DNA of 64,000 bases from JBOHTO01 sp050733695 (GCA_050733695.1 JBOHTO010000135.1:1-64000); one strand, 5' to 3'; positions 1 to 9,339 are shown, numbered from the stretch's first letter. Notes: a model not told the origin generated them from the letters alone. Program-made: numbers and translations.

Positions 1-87
1 CTAAGTTCGACCACGCGGCCGTATCGTGCGTCCCGTGGCCGGAGGGCACCAGCCGCCAAGAACGGCGCGACTGCTCCAGATCGAATG

Positions 88-675
88 TCACGAGCGTTCG
101 CGTCCCAGCCGACCCGCTTCTGCGGACATGTACGACGCGCCGCAGACCCGACAAGTGGCGCGCGTGGGCACGGCTGCACCCGCCGCGAGCTTGACGCCAC
201 ATTCACACATCCAGCCGGCGATGCGACCGGGATTGCCGATCACCAGCGCGTAGTCCGGTACGTCCCGCGTCACCACCGCACCGGCGCCGATGAAAGCGTA
301 GGCGCCGATGGTATGGCCGCACACGATGGTCGAGTTCGCGCCGAGGCTCGCGCCGCGCTTGACCAGCGTCGGGCGGTACTCGTCGCGCCGGGGTACGTGG
401 CTGCGCGGATTGATCACGTTGGTGAACACCATCGACGGCCCGCAGAACACATCGTCCTCGAGCTCGACTCCCTCGTAGATGGAGACGTTGTTCTGAACCT
501 TCACGTTGTTTCCCAGCCGCGTGCCGCCCATCACGACGACGTTCTGCCCGAGCGTGCACCCCGCGCCGATCACCGCGCCGGACATGACATGGCAGAAGTG
601 CCAGACCTTCGTGCCAGCACCGATCGCGGCTCCCTCGTCGACCCAGGATGACTCGTGCACGAACGGAGCGCTCAC
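88..675 (-). CDS. Left-handed beta-helix sugar N-acetyltransferase (WbpD/WlbB-like)
   Basis: 195 residues. Hexapeptide-repeat turns fill most of the protein (about residues 12-155), as in acyl-CoA-dependent N-acetyltransferases such as WbpD/WlbB, which acetylate the 3-amino group of a UDP-sugar uronate for surface polysaccharide. The C-terminus carries two cysteine pairs (C157/C159 and C175/C178) that look like a small zinc ribbon. It starts with GTG, overlapping the carB stop (GTGA), so it is probably translated after carB. With gmd and rmd upstream it fits a polysaccharide locus continuing past the left edge. The exact substrate is inferred. Confidence 0.8.
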   Translation of the reverse strand: MSAPFVHESSWVDEGAAIGAGTKVWHFCHVMSGAVIGAGCTLGQNVVVMGGTRLGNNVKVQNNVSIYEGVELEDDVFCGPSMVFTNVINPRSHVPRRDEYRPTLVKRGASLGANSTIVCGHTIGAYAFIGAGAVVTRDVPDYALVIGNPGRIAGWMCECGVKLAAGAAVPTRATCRVCGASYMSAEAGRLGRERS

Positions 676-3600
676 GCGGGAACTCCGGCTCTGAGCAGCG
701 CGTGCCAGTCCTGAAGTGCGCGGACCGACGGCGGCCGTGACCGCAGGGAGAGCACGGCATCGCTGGCCGCGCTGGCCGCGGACAGCGTCGTCGTGTACGG
801 CACATGCTGCCGGATGGCGGCCTGCCGGATCGTGTAGTCATCGCGCTGCGCGTGCTTGCCGAGGGGAGTGTTGATGAGTAGTTGCACCTCGCCGTTCACG
901 ATCAGATCGATGGCATGCGGCCGTCCCTCGTGCACCTTGAACACGCGCGCCGCGGGGATCCCGCGCGCGCGGAGATAGCGGGCAGTCCCGTCCGTGGCGA
1001 GCAGTTCGAAACCGAGTTCATGAAAGCGCCGCGCGATCGGGGTGACGGTCGGCTTGTCGGCGTCGTTGACCGTGACCATGATCGACCCGGAGAGCGGGAG
1101 TCCGTTGTCGGCCGCGAGCTGGGACTTGGCGAAGGCGCTGCCGAAGGAGTCCGAGATCCCCATCACCTCGCCGGTGGAGCGCATCTCCGGTCCGAGCACG
1201 GGGTCGGCCTCCCGGAACTTGCTGAACGGAAAAACGGCTTCCTTCACCGCGACGTAGGGCGGTACGATCTCATCGACGAAACCGATCGCGGCCAGCGTCT
1301 CGCCGGCCATGACGCGCGCGGCGATGGACGCCAGCGGAACGCCGATCGTCTTGGAAACGAAGGGGACGGTGCGGCTGGCACGCGGGTTCACCTCCAGCAC
1401 GAACACCGTTCCGCCCTTCACGGCGAACTGCACGTTCATGAGTCCCACGACGCCGAGCGCATGACAGAGGGCGATCGTGTGCGCCCGCATTGTCGCGAGA
1501 TCCTCCTCTCCTATGAGATACGGAGGGAGCACGCAGGCGGAGTCGCCGGAGTGGATGCCGGCATCCTCGATGTGCTGCATCACTCCGCCGATGACCACCA
1601 GCGAGCCGTCGCTGACGGCGTCGACATCGGCCTCGAAGGCATCCTCGAGGAACCTGTCGATCAGGACCGGCTTCTCCTCGGAGACACGGACCGCGTGTTC
1701 GAAGTACCCATGCAGCGACGTCTCGTCGTAGACGATCTGCATGGCGCGTCCGCCGAGCACGTAGGAAGGGCGCAGGAGAACGGGATACCCGACGCGCTCG
1801 GCGACTGCCGCGGCCTCGGCGATGCTGCGCGCGATGCCATTCGGTGGCTGTTCGATGCCGAGCGAGCGGGCGATCGCATCGAAGCGCTCGCGGTCCTCGG
1901 CTACATCGATGGCTTCGGGAGATGTACCCAGGATCGCGACGCCTGCCGCCTCGAGTCCACGCGCCAGGCCGAGCGGAGTCTGGCCGCCAAGCTGGACGAT
2001 CACGCCGTGCGGACGCTCGCGATCGACGATCTCGAGCACGTCCTCCAGCGTGAGGGGTTCGAAGTAGAGCTTGTCGGAGACGTCGAAATCCGTGGACACC
2101 GTCTCGGGATTCGAGTTGATCATTATGGTTTCGAAGCCGCTGTCACGGAGCGCCAGCGCGGCCCGAACGCAGCAGTAATCGAACTCGACGCCCTGGCCTA
2201 TCCGGTTCGGACCACTTCCAAGTATCACGATCGAACGGGCTCCCGACCGGGGCGCCTCGCTCTCCTCGTCGTAGCTGCTGTAGAGGTACGGCGTTGCCGA
2301 CGGAAACTCGCCGGCGCAGGTATCGACCATCTTGTACGCGGGTCGAACACCCAGCTCCCAACGGCGCGCACGCACCGCCGCCTCGGTCTCGCCGCGCAGT
2401 GCGGCGAGCTGCCTGTCCGAGAATCCCATCCGCTTCATCGTTCGCAGCTCGTCCACATTCGCTGCCGGCGCGGACATGTACTCGCGCTCCGCGGTCACGA
2501 GCTCGCGCATCTGTTCCAGAAACCACGGGTCGATTCCCGTCAGCTCCGCGATGCCGGCGACGGACATGCCGGCCATGAGTCCGCGCTTGATCTGGAAGAT
2601 CCGCTCGGGAGTGGGCTGCCTGAGTGCACCCTTGAGGGCTTCGAGCGAGTCGTCGGCGAGTCGGTCGTCCATTGTGCGGACACCCACGGTCCAGCCCGGG
2701 CGGCCCGTCTCCAGTGCCCTGATCCCCTTCTGGAAGGCCTCCTTGAACGTCCGCCCGATCGCCATCGACTCACCCACCGACTTCATCTGGGTCGTGAGAT
2801 ACGGATTCGCATTGGGAAACTTCTCGAAGGCAAAGCGCGGACACTTCACGACGACGTAATCGAGCACCGGTTCGAAGGAGGCAGGGGTCGTCTTCGTGAT
2901 GTCGTTGGGGATCTCATCCAGACGATAACCCACGGCGAGCTTGGCCCCGATCCGGGCGATGGGGAAGCCCGTTGCCTTGGACGCGAGTGCGGACGAACGC
3001 GAGACGCGCGGGTTCATCTCGATCACCAGCATCTCGCCGTCGCGTGGATTCAGTGCGAACTGGATGTTGCAGCCGCCGGCCTCGACCCCCACCTCGCGTA
3101 TCACCACGCATGCCGCGTCGCGCATGGTCTGGTACTCGCGATCGGTGAGCGTCATCGCCGGAGCAACCGTCAGCGAGTCACCCGTGTGCACGCCCATCGC
3201 GTCGATGTTCTCGATCGAGCACACGATGACGACGTTGTCGTCCGCGTCCCGCATGACCTCAAGCTCGAACTCCTTCCAGCCGATCACGCTCCGTTCGATG
3301 AGCACCTGCCCGACAGGGGAATCGGAGATGCCGCGGCGAACGATCCCCTCGAACTCGCCGCGGTTGTACGCGATTCCACCCCCTGTTCCGCCCAGCGTGT
3401 ACGACGGACGCACGATGGCCGGGAATCCGGTCACATCCAGCAGCGCCACCGCTTCGTCCCACGAACGCGCGATCCCGCCCTCTGGCACAGCGAGCCCTAT
3501 GCGCCGCATCGCGTCGGCAAAGAGGGCGCGGTCCTCCGCCACGGCGATGGCGCGCGCCTTGGCGCCGATCAGTTCCACACCGTAACGCTCGAGCGCGCCA

Positions 3601-3914
3601 CTCTCCGAAAGAGCCATGGCGACGTTCAGCGCCGTCTGCCCGCCCATCGTCGGGAGCAGGGCGTCGGGGCGCTCCTTCTCGATGATCAGCTCGACGAACT
3701 CGGGCGTCACGGGCTCCACGTACGTCCGGTCCGCGATCTCGGGGTCCGTCATGATCGTGGCCGGATTGGAGTTGACGAGGATGACCTCGTATCCCTCCTC
3801 GCGCAGCGCCTTGACGGCCTGGGTGCCCGAGTAGTCGAACTCCGCAGCCTGACCTATGACGATCGGCCCGGAACCGATCAGCAGGATGCGCTGTATGTCA
3901 GTGCGTCGCGGCAT
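672..3914 (-). CDS. carB: Carbamoyl-phosphate synthase large subunit
   Basis: 1080 residues, the normal length for CarB. It makes carbamoyl phosphate from bicarbonate, ATP and ammonia delivered by CarA, feeding pyrimidines and arginine. The two homologous halves each hold a biotin-carboxylase-like ATP-grasp domain: the N-half opens with IGSGPIVIGQAAEFDYSG and the second half repeats LGSGPNRIGQGVEFDY near residue 560. The C-terminal 130 residues are the MGS-like allosteric domain. The ATG lies inside the end of the epimerase gene (17 bp overlap). carA is not adjacent, and carB sits between nucleotide-sugar genes, which is unusual. Confidence 0.98.
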   Translation of the reverse strand: MPRRTDIQRILLIGSGPIVIGQAAEFDYSGTQAVKALREEGYEVILVNSNPATIMTDPEIADRTYVEPVTPEFVELIIEKERPDALLPTMGGQTALNVAMALSESGALERYGVELIGAKARAIAVAEDRALFADAMRRIGLAVPEGGIARSWDEAVALLDVTGFPAIVRPSYTLGGTGGGIAYNRGEFEGIVRRGISDSPVGQVLIERSVIGWKEFELEVMRDADDNVVIVCSIENIDAMGVHTGDSLTVAPAMTLTDREYQTMRDAACVVIREVGVEAGGCNIQFALNPRDGEMLVIEMNPRVSRSSALASKATGFPIARIGAKLAVGYRLDEIPNDITKTTPASFEPVLDYVVVKCPRFAFEKFPNANPYLTTQMKSVGESMAIGRTFKEAFQKGIRALETGRPGWTVGVRTMDDRLADDSLEALKGALRQPTPERIFQIKRGLMAGMSVAGIAELTGIDPWFLEQMRELVTAEREYMSAPAANVDELRTMKRMGFSDRQLAALRGETEAAVRARRWELGVRPAYKMVDTCAGEFPSATPYLYSSYDEESEAPRSGARSIVILGSGPNRIGQGVEFDYCCVRAALALRDSGFETIMINSNPETVSTDFDVSDKLYFEPLTLEDVLEIVDRERPHGVIVQLGGQTPLGLARGLEAAGVAILGTSPEAIDVAEDRERFDAIARSLGIEQPPNGIARSIAEAAAVAERVGYPVLLRPSYVLGGRAMQIVYDETSLHGYFEHAVRVSEEKPVLIDRFLEDAFEADVDAVSDGSLVVIGGVMQHIEDAGIHSGDSACVLPPYLIGEEDLATMRAHTIALCHALGVVGLMNVQFAVKGGTVFVLEVNPRASRTVPFVSKTIGVPLASIAARVMAGETLAAIGFVDEIVPPYVAVKEAVFPFSKFREADPVLGPEMRSTGEVMGISDSFGSAFAKSQLAADNGLPLSGSIMVTVNDADKPTVTPIARRFHELGFELLATDGTARYLRARGIPAARVFKVHEGRPHAIDLIVNGEVQLLINTPLGKHAQRDDYTIRQAAIRQHVPYTTTLSAASAASDAVLSLRSRPPSVRALQDWHALLRAGVPA

Positions 3915-4914
3915 GGATCAGGTCGTCGATGATATCATCCGTATCGTGAGAAGGCGACCAGCCGGTGGTGCGTCGCAGTCTGGCGGAGTCGCCGACAAGG
4001 GCCGGCACGTCCACCGCGCGCACGAGCGAATCATCGGCCACGATCCTCGCATCTACGCCGGTGCGCCGCAATACCGCGGCAGCGAGGGCGCCAACTGCCT
4101 GTCCGACCCCGCTGGACACATTGTACACTGCGCCGGCCTCGCCGCGCTCGGCAAGCAGAAGATATGCGCGCGCGACATCCGCGACATGAAGATAATCGCG
4201 GACGGGGTTCACATTGCCTATCGCGAGGCGCGGCGACTCGACGCTACGCGACGTGACGCCACGCAGTTCCAGGGCGCGGCGCACGAGGGAGGGAAAGAGA
4301 AAGCCGGGCGACTGGCCGGGCCCGCTGTGCCCGAAGCTGCGCGTGCACACGACACGGACGCCGTTCGAGCGAAATGCCTGCAGCGCCATGACCTCCTGCG
4401 CGGACTTGCTCGCACCATACACAGTCAGCGGTCTCTGGGCGGCGTCCTCGGCGAGCGGAAGGTCACTTGCATCGTGCCGGCCGTACTGCTCCGAGCTCCC
4501 GACGATGAGCACGACCGGGTCGACTGTTCCGGCCGCTCGCCGGACGACGACCGAGTGGAGCAGTCGCGCGGTTCCGGATACGTTCACGTCGCAGCTCTGC
4601 CCGGGGTCGCCGCCTGCGGCCGGGACGAAGCTCACGCCCGCCAGATGAAATACCGCATCCGGCCGACTGGTGTCGAGCATGCGGCCGATGTCGTGCGGAT
4701 CGCGCATGTCGCCCTCGACCCAGCGAATCGCGCGCGCGTCCCCTGTTGCGGCGCCGGCTGCCGTGCCGGCCGCGGCGATCTCGCCGAAGCGGGAGGCAGC
4801 CGGGTGCGGGGCCGCCGTGTTGGTTGACCCGGTCACGTCCCAGCCCTGTTCGATGAGCAGCGCCGTGAGCCAGCGACCGACGAACCCGGCAGCGCCGGTC
4901 ACGAGCGCGCGCAT
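3898..4914 (-). CDS. rmd: GDP-4-dehydro-6-deoxy-D-mannose reductase-like epimerase/dehydratase
   Basis: 338 residues of the extended SDR family. It has an N-terminal dinucleotide-binding GAAGFVG, a catalytic YGASK (YxxxK), and an upstream SSE-type serine motif (GSSEQYG). Placed 1 bp after gmd, it most likely reduces GDP-4-keto-6-deoxy-mannose to GDP-rhamnose (Rmd). A GDP-fucose synthase or a talose-forming variant is possible, since the family does not separate by motif alone. A stretch of about 15 Ala/Gly-rich residues near 45-60 is an insertion compared with typical Rmd. Confidence 0.8.
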   Translation of the reverse strand: MRALVTGAAGFVGRWLTALLIEQGWDVTGSTNTAAPHPAASRFGEIAAAGTAAGAATGDARAIRWVEGDMRDPHDIGRMLDTSRPDAVFHLAGVSFVPAAGGDPGQSCDVNVSGTARLLHSVVVRRAAGTVDPVVLIVGSSEQYGRHDASDLPLAEDAAQRPLTVYGASKSAQEVMALQAFRSNGVRVVCTRSFGHSGPGQSPGFLFPSLVRRALELRGVTSRSVESPRLAIGNVNPVRDYLHVADVARAYLLLAERGEAGAVYNVSSGVGQAVGALAAAVLRRTGVDARIVADDSLVRAVDVPALVGDSARLRRTTGWSPSHDTDDIIDDLIHAATH

Positions 4915-4915
4915 C

Positions 4916-5881
4916 CTAGCGCCCGCGACTGAGGCGGTCGAGGTCTGCCCGGACCATCATGTCGACGAGCGCTTCGAAGTTCACGGTCGGCGTCCACGCC
5001 AGCTCGTCGCGCGCACGCGACGCGTCGGCGACGAGGAGGTCCACCTCGGCCGGACGGAAGAACCGCTCGTCGCGCACGACGTGGTCACGGTAATCGAGAT
5101 CGACTGCCCTGAACGCCAGATCGCAGAACTCGCGGACGGAGCGTGTTTCGCCGGTGCCGATGACGTAATCCGCCGGCTCCTCGCGCTGGAGCATGCGCCA
5201 CATTGCATCGACGTAGTCTCCGGCGAAGCCCCAGTCACGGCGGGCCTCGAGGTTTCCCAGGCGCAGCTCCTTCTGGAGTCCGAGTTTGATGCGCGCGGCC
5301 GCGTCGCTGATCTTCCGCGTCACGAACTCGAGGCCGCGCCGCGGGCTCTCGTGGTTGAACAGGATGCCGGAGGCGGCGTACAGTCCGAAGCTTTCCCGAT
5401 AGTTGACCGTGATCCAGTGGCCGTAGAGCTTTGCGACGCCGTACGGGCTGCGCGGGTAGAACGGCGTCGTCTCCCGTTGCGGCGTCTCCACGACCTTGCC
5501 GAACATCTCGCTCGAGCTGGCCTGGTACAGCCGAGCCTGCGGGCCCGCCTTCTTCATCGCCTCGAGCACGCGGGTGACGCCGAGGGCCGTGAACTCGCCG
5601 GTGAGCACGGGCTGGGTGAACGACGTCTGCACGAAGCTCTGGGCGGCGAGATTGTAGATCTCATCGGGGCGCGCCGCCGCGATCGCGTCGACGAGCGAGT
5701 GCTGGTCGAGGAGATCGGCGGAGACGATCTCGATGTCGTGCATGAGGTGCGCGATCCGCTCGCATGCGAGCGTCGAGCTGCGCCGCACGACACCGACAAC
5801 GCGGTATCCCTTGCCGAGCAGGAGTTCGGCGAGGTAGGAGCCATCCTGGCCCGTGATGCCGGTGATCAGCGCGGTTGGCAT
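4916..5881 (-). CDS. gmd: GDP-mannose 4,6-dehydratase
   Basis: 321 residues, typical for Gmd. It converts GDP-mannose to GDP-4-keto-6-deoxymannose using bound NADP+. Visible motifs are the nucleotide-binding GITGQDGSYLAELLL at the N-terminus, SSSEMFG (residues 122-128) with the catalytic Ser/Glu, and YGVAK (Y147, K151). The NHESPRRG sugar-nucleotide loop is present. It is the first gene of gmd-rmd-carB-acetyltransferase, 43 bp downstream of rpmB, so it may be co-transcribed with the ribosomal operon. Confidence 0.96.
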   Translation of the reverse strand: MPTALITGITGQDGSYLAELLLGKGYRVVGVVRRSSTLACERIAHLMHDIEIVSADLLDQHSLVDAIAAARPDEIYNLAAQSFVQTSFTQPVLTGEFTALGVTRVLEAMKKAGPQARLYQASSSEMFGKVVETPQRETTPFYPRSPYGVAKLYGHWITVNYRESFGLYAASGILFNHESPRRGLEFVTRKISDAAARIKLGLQKELRLGNLEARRDWGFAGDYVDAMWRMLQREEPADYVIGTGETRSVREFCDLAFRAVDLDYRDHVVRDERFFRPAEVDLLVADASRARDELAWTPTVNFEALVDMMVRADLDRLSRGR

Positions 5882-5924
5882 GGATCAGGGCCGATGGTCC
5901 GGCGCGCCGGCCGGGCCCGGCGCG

Positions 5925-6137
5925 TCAGGCGCTCTGCAGGCCGCGCGGGGCGCGCCGGATCTTGCCGGCGTGCAGGCAGCGGGTGCAGACCTTGACCTTC
6001 GTGATCGACCCATCGATGACGATGCGAGCCACCTGCAGGTTGGGTTTCCACACGCGGCGAGTCCTGTTGTTCGCGTGCGAAACGTTGTTGCCGAAGGTGA
6101 CGCCCTTGTCGCACACGTGGCAGCGGTTACGGACCAT
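5925..6137 (-). CDS. rpmB: 50S ribosomal protein L28
   Basis: 70 residues with the L28 signature. It carries a CxxC pair at C6/C9 and a second at C51/C54, the zinc-ribbon (C+) form. It begins 3 bp after the rplQ stop. L28 is more often paired with L33, so its position at the end of the alpha operon is unusual. Confidence 0.96.
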   Translation of the reverse strand: MVRNRCHVCDKGVTFGNNVSHANNRTRRVWKPNLQVARIVIDGSITKVKVCTRCLHAGKIRRAPRGLQSA

Positions 6138-6140
6138 TGT

Positions 6141-6497
6141 TCAGCTCTCGATGAGTTCGATGCGCGCCATCTCGGCGCCGTCGCCGGTGCGGTGGCGCGT
6201 CTTGAGAATGCGCGTGTATCCGCCCGCGCGCTTCGCGTAGCGCGGGCCGATCTCCTGGAAGAGCTTATCGGCCACAGCGCGCTGCTGCACGTGGCGTGTC
6301 GCCAGCCGGCGCGCGTGCAGCGTGCCCGACTTCGCCTTCGTTATGAGCTTCTCGACGAAGGGGCGAAGCTCCTTGGCCTTTGCCTCGGTCGTTTCTATCG
6401 AGCCGTGCTCGAGAAGAGACTGCGCGAGGTTGCGCATGAGCGCGAGCTTCTGCTCGCTCGTCCGGCGAAGCTGCCGGCCCGCTTTCCTGTGCCGCAT
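6141..6497 (-). CDS. rplQ: 50S ribosomal protein L17
   Basis: 118 residues, the normal bacterial L17 length, starting with MRHRKAGRQLRRTSEQK as in the family. It follows rpoA by 6 bp, the standard alpha-operon order. It binds 23S rRNA near the exit tunnel. Confidence 0.98.
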   Translation of the reverse strand: MRHRKAGRQLRRTSEQKLALMRNLAQSLLEHGSIETTEAKAKELRPFVEKLITKAKSGTLHARRLATRHVQQRAVADKLFQEIGPRYAKRAGGYTRILKTRHRTGDGAEMARIELIES

Positions 6498-6503
6498 TGC
6501 GCT

Positions 6504-7616
6504 CTACGCCTCCGCCTTTTCCGCATCTGCTTCGTCCTCTTCCGGCTCATCCGGCGCAGCCGCGGCGGCCTGGCGCGGCGGAGTGCCGCGATCGACGACG
6601 CGCACGCCGCCCTGGCCGCCATCTTCCTCGAAGCGCATCCCGAAGTTGAGGTCTTCGCGCTCGAGCAGGTCGGCGATCTCCTGGAGGGACTTCTTGCCGA
6701 AATTCTTCACATGGAGAATCTGGCTCTCCGTCTGCCGGACGAGATCGCCGATGGTTCGGATGCTCGAGTTCTTGAGGGAGTTGACCGATCGCACCGACAG
6801 CTCCAGGGAGTCGATCGGAGTGCGCAACAGCTCCGCGAGACGGAGACCGCCGCTGCCGCTCGGCTCGCCGCCGAGACCGAGCGAGGCAGGGGCAGATGAG
6901 TGCGAGCCGAAGCCGGCGAAATACTGGAAGTGCGTCTGCGCCAGAGCGGCCGCGTAGCTGACGGCTTCCTCCGGCGTCATCGTGCCGTTCGTCTCGACGG
7001 TCAGGGAGAGCCGGTCGTAGTCCGTCCGCTGTCCCACACGCGTCTCGGCGACGGAGAAGTTCACCCGACGAACGGGGTTGTATATCGAATCGATGCGAAC
7101 GAGATCCACAGGCAATCCGCGCTCGAGCTGATGCTGATCGGCTTCCACGTAACCACGACCGTGGTTCACGTACAGCTCGACGTTGATCTCGCGGTCGTCC
7201 TGCAGCGTGAAGAGATGGTGCTCCGGATTCACGACGCGCACTCCATGCGGCACCCGGATGTGCGCGGCCGTGACGGGTCCGGCTTCCGACCTGGTGAGCG
7301 GCAGCACCACCGACTCCGCATCGTCATCGAGCGCCAGCGTGAGATTCTTGAGCTGGCCGATGATCTGGTGAACGTCCTCCACGACGCCGGCGATCGTCTG
7401 GTGTTCGTGCAGAACGCCGTCGATGCGGAAGCCCCATACGGCTCCGCCGCGAAGCGATGACAGGAGCATCCGTCGCATCGCGTTTCCGAGCGTATGGCCG
7501 AAGCCGCGCTCGAGCGGCTGCAGCCGGAACTCGGCGACGTTGGGGTGGTCCTCGCGCTTGGTTGCTTCAACGAGCGTCGGGCGAACGAGCCCGCGCAGAT
7601 CGATTGTCTGTGGCAT
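6504..7616 (-). CDS. rpoA: DNA-directed RNA polymerase alpha subunit
   Basis: 370 residues. The N-terminal dimerisation domain (about 1-235) contains the conserved GFGHTLGNAMRRMLLSS helix, and the C-terminal DNA/activator-binding domain (about 265-330) contains NSSIRTIGDLV and NFGKKSLQEI. It is longer than the usual 315-330 residues because of an Ala/Glu-rich acidic tail of about 40 residues. A GAGAGGAA ribosome-binding site precedes the ATG. It is separated from rpsD by a 165-base gap. Confidence 0.98.
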   Translation of the reverse strand: MPQTIDLRGLVRPTLVEATKREDHPNVAEFRLQPLERGFGHTLGNAMRRMLLSSLRGGAVWGFRIDGVLHEHQTIAGVVEDVHQIIGQLKNLTLALDDDAESVVLPLTRSEAGPVTAAHIRVPHGVRVVNPEHHLFTLQDDREINVELYVNHGRGYVEADQHQLERGLPVDLVRIDSIYNPVRRVNFSVAETRVGQRTDYDRLSLTVETNGTMTPEEAVSYAAALAQTHFQYFAGFGSHSSAPASLGLGGEPSGSGGLRLAELLRTPIDSLELSVRSVNSLKNSSIRTIGDLVRQTESQILHVKNFGKKSLQEIADLLEREDLNFGMRFEEDGGQGGVRVVDRGTPPRQAAAAAPDEPEEDEADAEKAEA

Positions 7617-7781
7617 GATCGTATGGTTCCTCTCTCTGGTCTACCGGGCGGCGCCCCGGTAACGCCCCACCCCGCCCCTGACGCGCGGTGGGCCCGTATG
7701 GGAGTCAGGGTCCCGACCTTCTTCGCCCGGCCGCGCTCAACGCGCCGGGCATCGCTGCTGCCTTGCGGTCGCGGCTACCGG
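7617..7781 (-). other. Long rpsD-rpoA intergenic leader
   Basis: 165 bases between the rpsD stop and the rpoA start, the only sizeable gap in an otherwise tightly packed operon. It is GC-rich, with an inverted repeat around 7726-7751 (GCCCGG...CCGGGC arms around a TCAA loop). No promoter motif was convincing and no ORF with family features was seen. It could hold a processing or regulatory element controlling the ratio of alpha subunit to ribosomal proteins. Confidence 0.45.
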
Positions 7782-8417
7782 CTACTTGGAGTAGAGCTCG
7801 ACCACGAGCTGCTCCTGGGCCGCGATCGGGATGTTCGGGCGCGTCGGGCGCTCGAGCATGCGACCGCTGAATGACTCGCGGTCGACCGCGATCCACGAGA
7901 GTGCCGCGCCGCGCGACGCCTGGTCCATTGCGACAGCTATGGACGCCTGCTCTCTCGACTTCTCGCGAATCTTCACTTCCTGTCCCGGCTGCACGAGGAA
8001 GCTCGGGATGTCCACCGTCCGGCCGTCGATCTCGATGTGGCGATGCCGCACGAGCTGTCTCGCCGCTTTTCTGCTGCCCGCGAACCCCATGCGGTAGATG
8101 ACGTTGTCGAGCCGGCTCTCGAGAGCCGCGAGCAGGTTATGGCCCGTGATTCCCGGAATCGCGTTCACCTTCTCGAACGTGTTCCTGAACTGCCGTTCGC
8201 TGACGGCGTAGATGCGCTTGATCTTCTGCTTCTCGCGCAACTGCTTCGCGTATTCCGACGTCTTGCGACGCCGCGCGGTGCTCTGGCCGTGCTGGCCGGG
8301 GGCGTAGGGACGGCGCTCGACCGGGCACTTCTCGGTGAAGCACTTCGTCGCCTTGAGAAAGAGCTTTGTCCCCTCGCGCCGGCAGAGACGACAACTGGGT
8401 CCTGTATAGCGTCCCAC
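7782..8417 (-). CDS. rpsD: 30S ribosomal protein S4
   Basis: 211 residues from a GTG start two bases after the rpsK stop. This start gives the family-typical GRYTGPSCRLCRREG N-terminus; longer readings run back through rpsK. Four cysteines (C9, C12, C26, C31) form the zinc-binding C+ version of S4. The S4 RNA-binding domain (RLDNVIYRMGFAGSRKAARQLV) lies around residues 95-160. S4 nucleates 30S assembly and often autoregulates the alpha operon. Confidence 0.97.
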   Translation of the reverse strand: MGRYTGPSCRLCRREGTKLFLKATKCFTEKCPVERRPYAPGQHGQSTARRRKTSEYAKQLREKQKIKRIYAVSERQFRNTFEKVNAIPGITGHNLLAALESRLDNVIYRMGFAGSRKAARQLVRHRHIEIDGRTVDIPSFLVQPGQEVKIREKSREQASIAVAMDQASRGAALSWIAVDRESFSGRMLERPTRPNIPIAAQEQLVVELYSK

Positions 8418-8419
8418 GG

Positions 8420-8797
8420 CTAGACCCGCCGCCGCTTGGGAGGACGGCAGCCGTTGTGCGGAATCGGCGTCACATCGCGTATGGACTTGACCTGAAGCCC
8501 CGCCGTGGCGAGCGCCTGGATCGCGGATTCGCGCCCGCTGCCTGGCCCCTGCACGCGGACGTGCACGCGGCGTACGCCGAGCGAGAGCGCCTCGCGGGCG
8601 GCCTGCTCCGACGCCACGGTGGCGGCGAAGGGGGTGGACTTCTTCGACCCCTTGAAGCCTGCCTTCCCCGAGGAGCCCCACGAGACCGTGTTGCCGTGCA
8701 TGTCGGTGATCGTGATGGTCGTGTTGTTGAACGTGGCGCTGACGTGGGCGATCCCTTCCGCCTCGATGACGCGCTTCGATTTTTTTCCGGTCGCCAT
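8420..8797 (-). CDS. rpsK: 30S ribosomal protein S11
   Basis: 125 residues, normal length. It has the S11 motifs FNNTTITITD and the C-terminal PHNGCRPPKRRRV. It follows rpsM by 2 bp in standard alpha-operon order and forms part of the 30S platform near the E site. Confidence 0.98.
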   Translation of the reverse strand: MATGKKSKRVIEAEGIAHVSATFNNTTITITDMHGNTVSWGSSGKAGFKGSKKSTPFAATVASEQAAREALSLGVRRVHVRVQGPGSGRESAIQALATAGLQVKSIRDVTPIPHNGCRPPKRRRV

Positions 8798-8799
8798 GA

Positions 8800-9177
8800 C
8801 TACTTGGTCACCTTCTTCTTGCCCGCGATCGCGCGCCGCGGCCCCTTCTTGGTGCGCGCATTGGTGTGCGTCCGCTGGCCCCGAACGGGGAGGCCGCGAC
8901 GGTGGCGGATTCCGCGATACGATCCGATGTCCATCAACCGTTTGATGTTCATCGCCGTCTCGGTTCTGAGGGCGCCCTCGACACGGTGGTCGCGCTCGAT
9001 GATCTGGCGCAGACGGTTGACGTCCGCATCGGTCAGGTCGCGAATGCGGAGCATACTGTCGACACCGGCCTTGCCGAGGATGTCGACCGCGCTCTGACGG
9101 CCGATGCCGAATATGTACGTGAGGCCGATCTCAACCTTCTTGTCACGCGGGAGATCGATGCCGGCGATACGGGCCAT
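8800..9177 (-). CDS. rpsM: 30S ribosomal protein S13
   Basis: 125 residues beginning MARIAGIDLPRDKKVEIGL, with the helix-two-turn-helix DADVNRLRQII and the basic tail RGQRTHTNARTKKGP. It sits 3 bp after rpmJ. S13 contacts the head of 16S rRNA and the P-site tRNA. Confidence 0.98.
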   Translation of the reverse strand: MARIAGIDLPRDKKVEIGLTYIFGIGRQSAVDILGKAGVDSMLRIRDLTDADVNRLRQIIERDHRVEGALRTETAMNIKRLMDIGSYRGIRHRRGLPVRGQRTHTNARTKKGPRRAIAGKKKVTK

Positions 9178-9180
9178 GTC

Positions 9181-9297
9181 CTAGCCCTGCCGCTGCTTGT
9201 GCTTCGGGTTGCGCCTGCAGATGATACGAGTCACGCCATTCCTCTTGATGACCTTGCAGTGCTCGCAGATCGGCTTCACGCTGCTACGGACTTTCAC
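9181..9297 (-). CDS. rpmJ: 50S ribosomal protein L36
   Basis: 38 residues, too short for most ORF finders. It reads from GTG as VKVRSSVKPICEHCKVIKR with a later C and H, giving the four-ligand zinc ribbon of C+ L36. A GGAG ribosome-binding site lies six bases upstream of the GTG. It is the first gene of this ribosomal operon; infA, map, adk and secY, which usually precede it, are not upstream here, where a divergent histidine kinase gene lies instead. Confidence 0.95.
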   Translation of the reverse strand: MKVRSSVKPICEHCKVIKRNGVTRIICRRNPKHKQRQG

Positions 9298-9339
9298 GCG
9301 CGCTCCGGTACTGGTCGGGTTGTTTTTTGCCAGACCCTA

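Noticed and set aside
1..87. Possible gene end at the left edge
   Set aside because: Only 87 bases remain after the acetyltransferase stop and no coding or RNA signal was seen.
882..3932. 1016-codon plus-strand ORF
   Set aside because: It is the complement of carB in a GC-rich gene; the carB translation has full family motifs.
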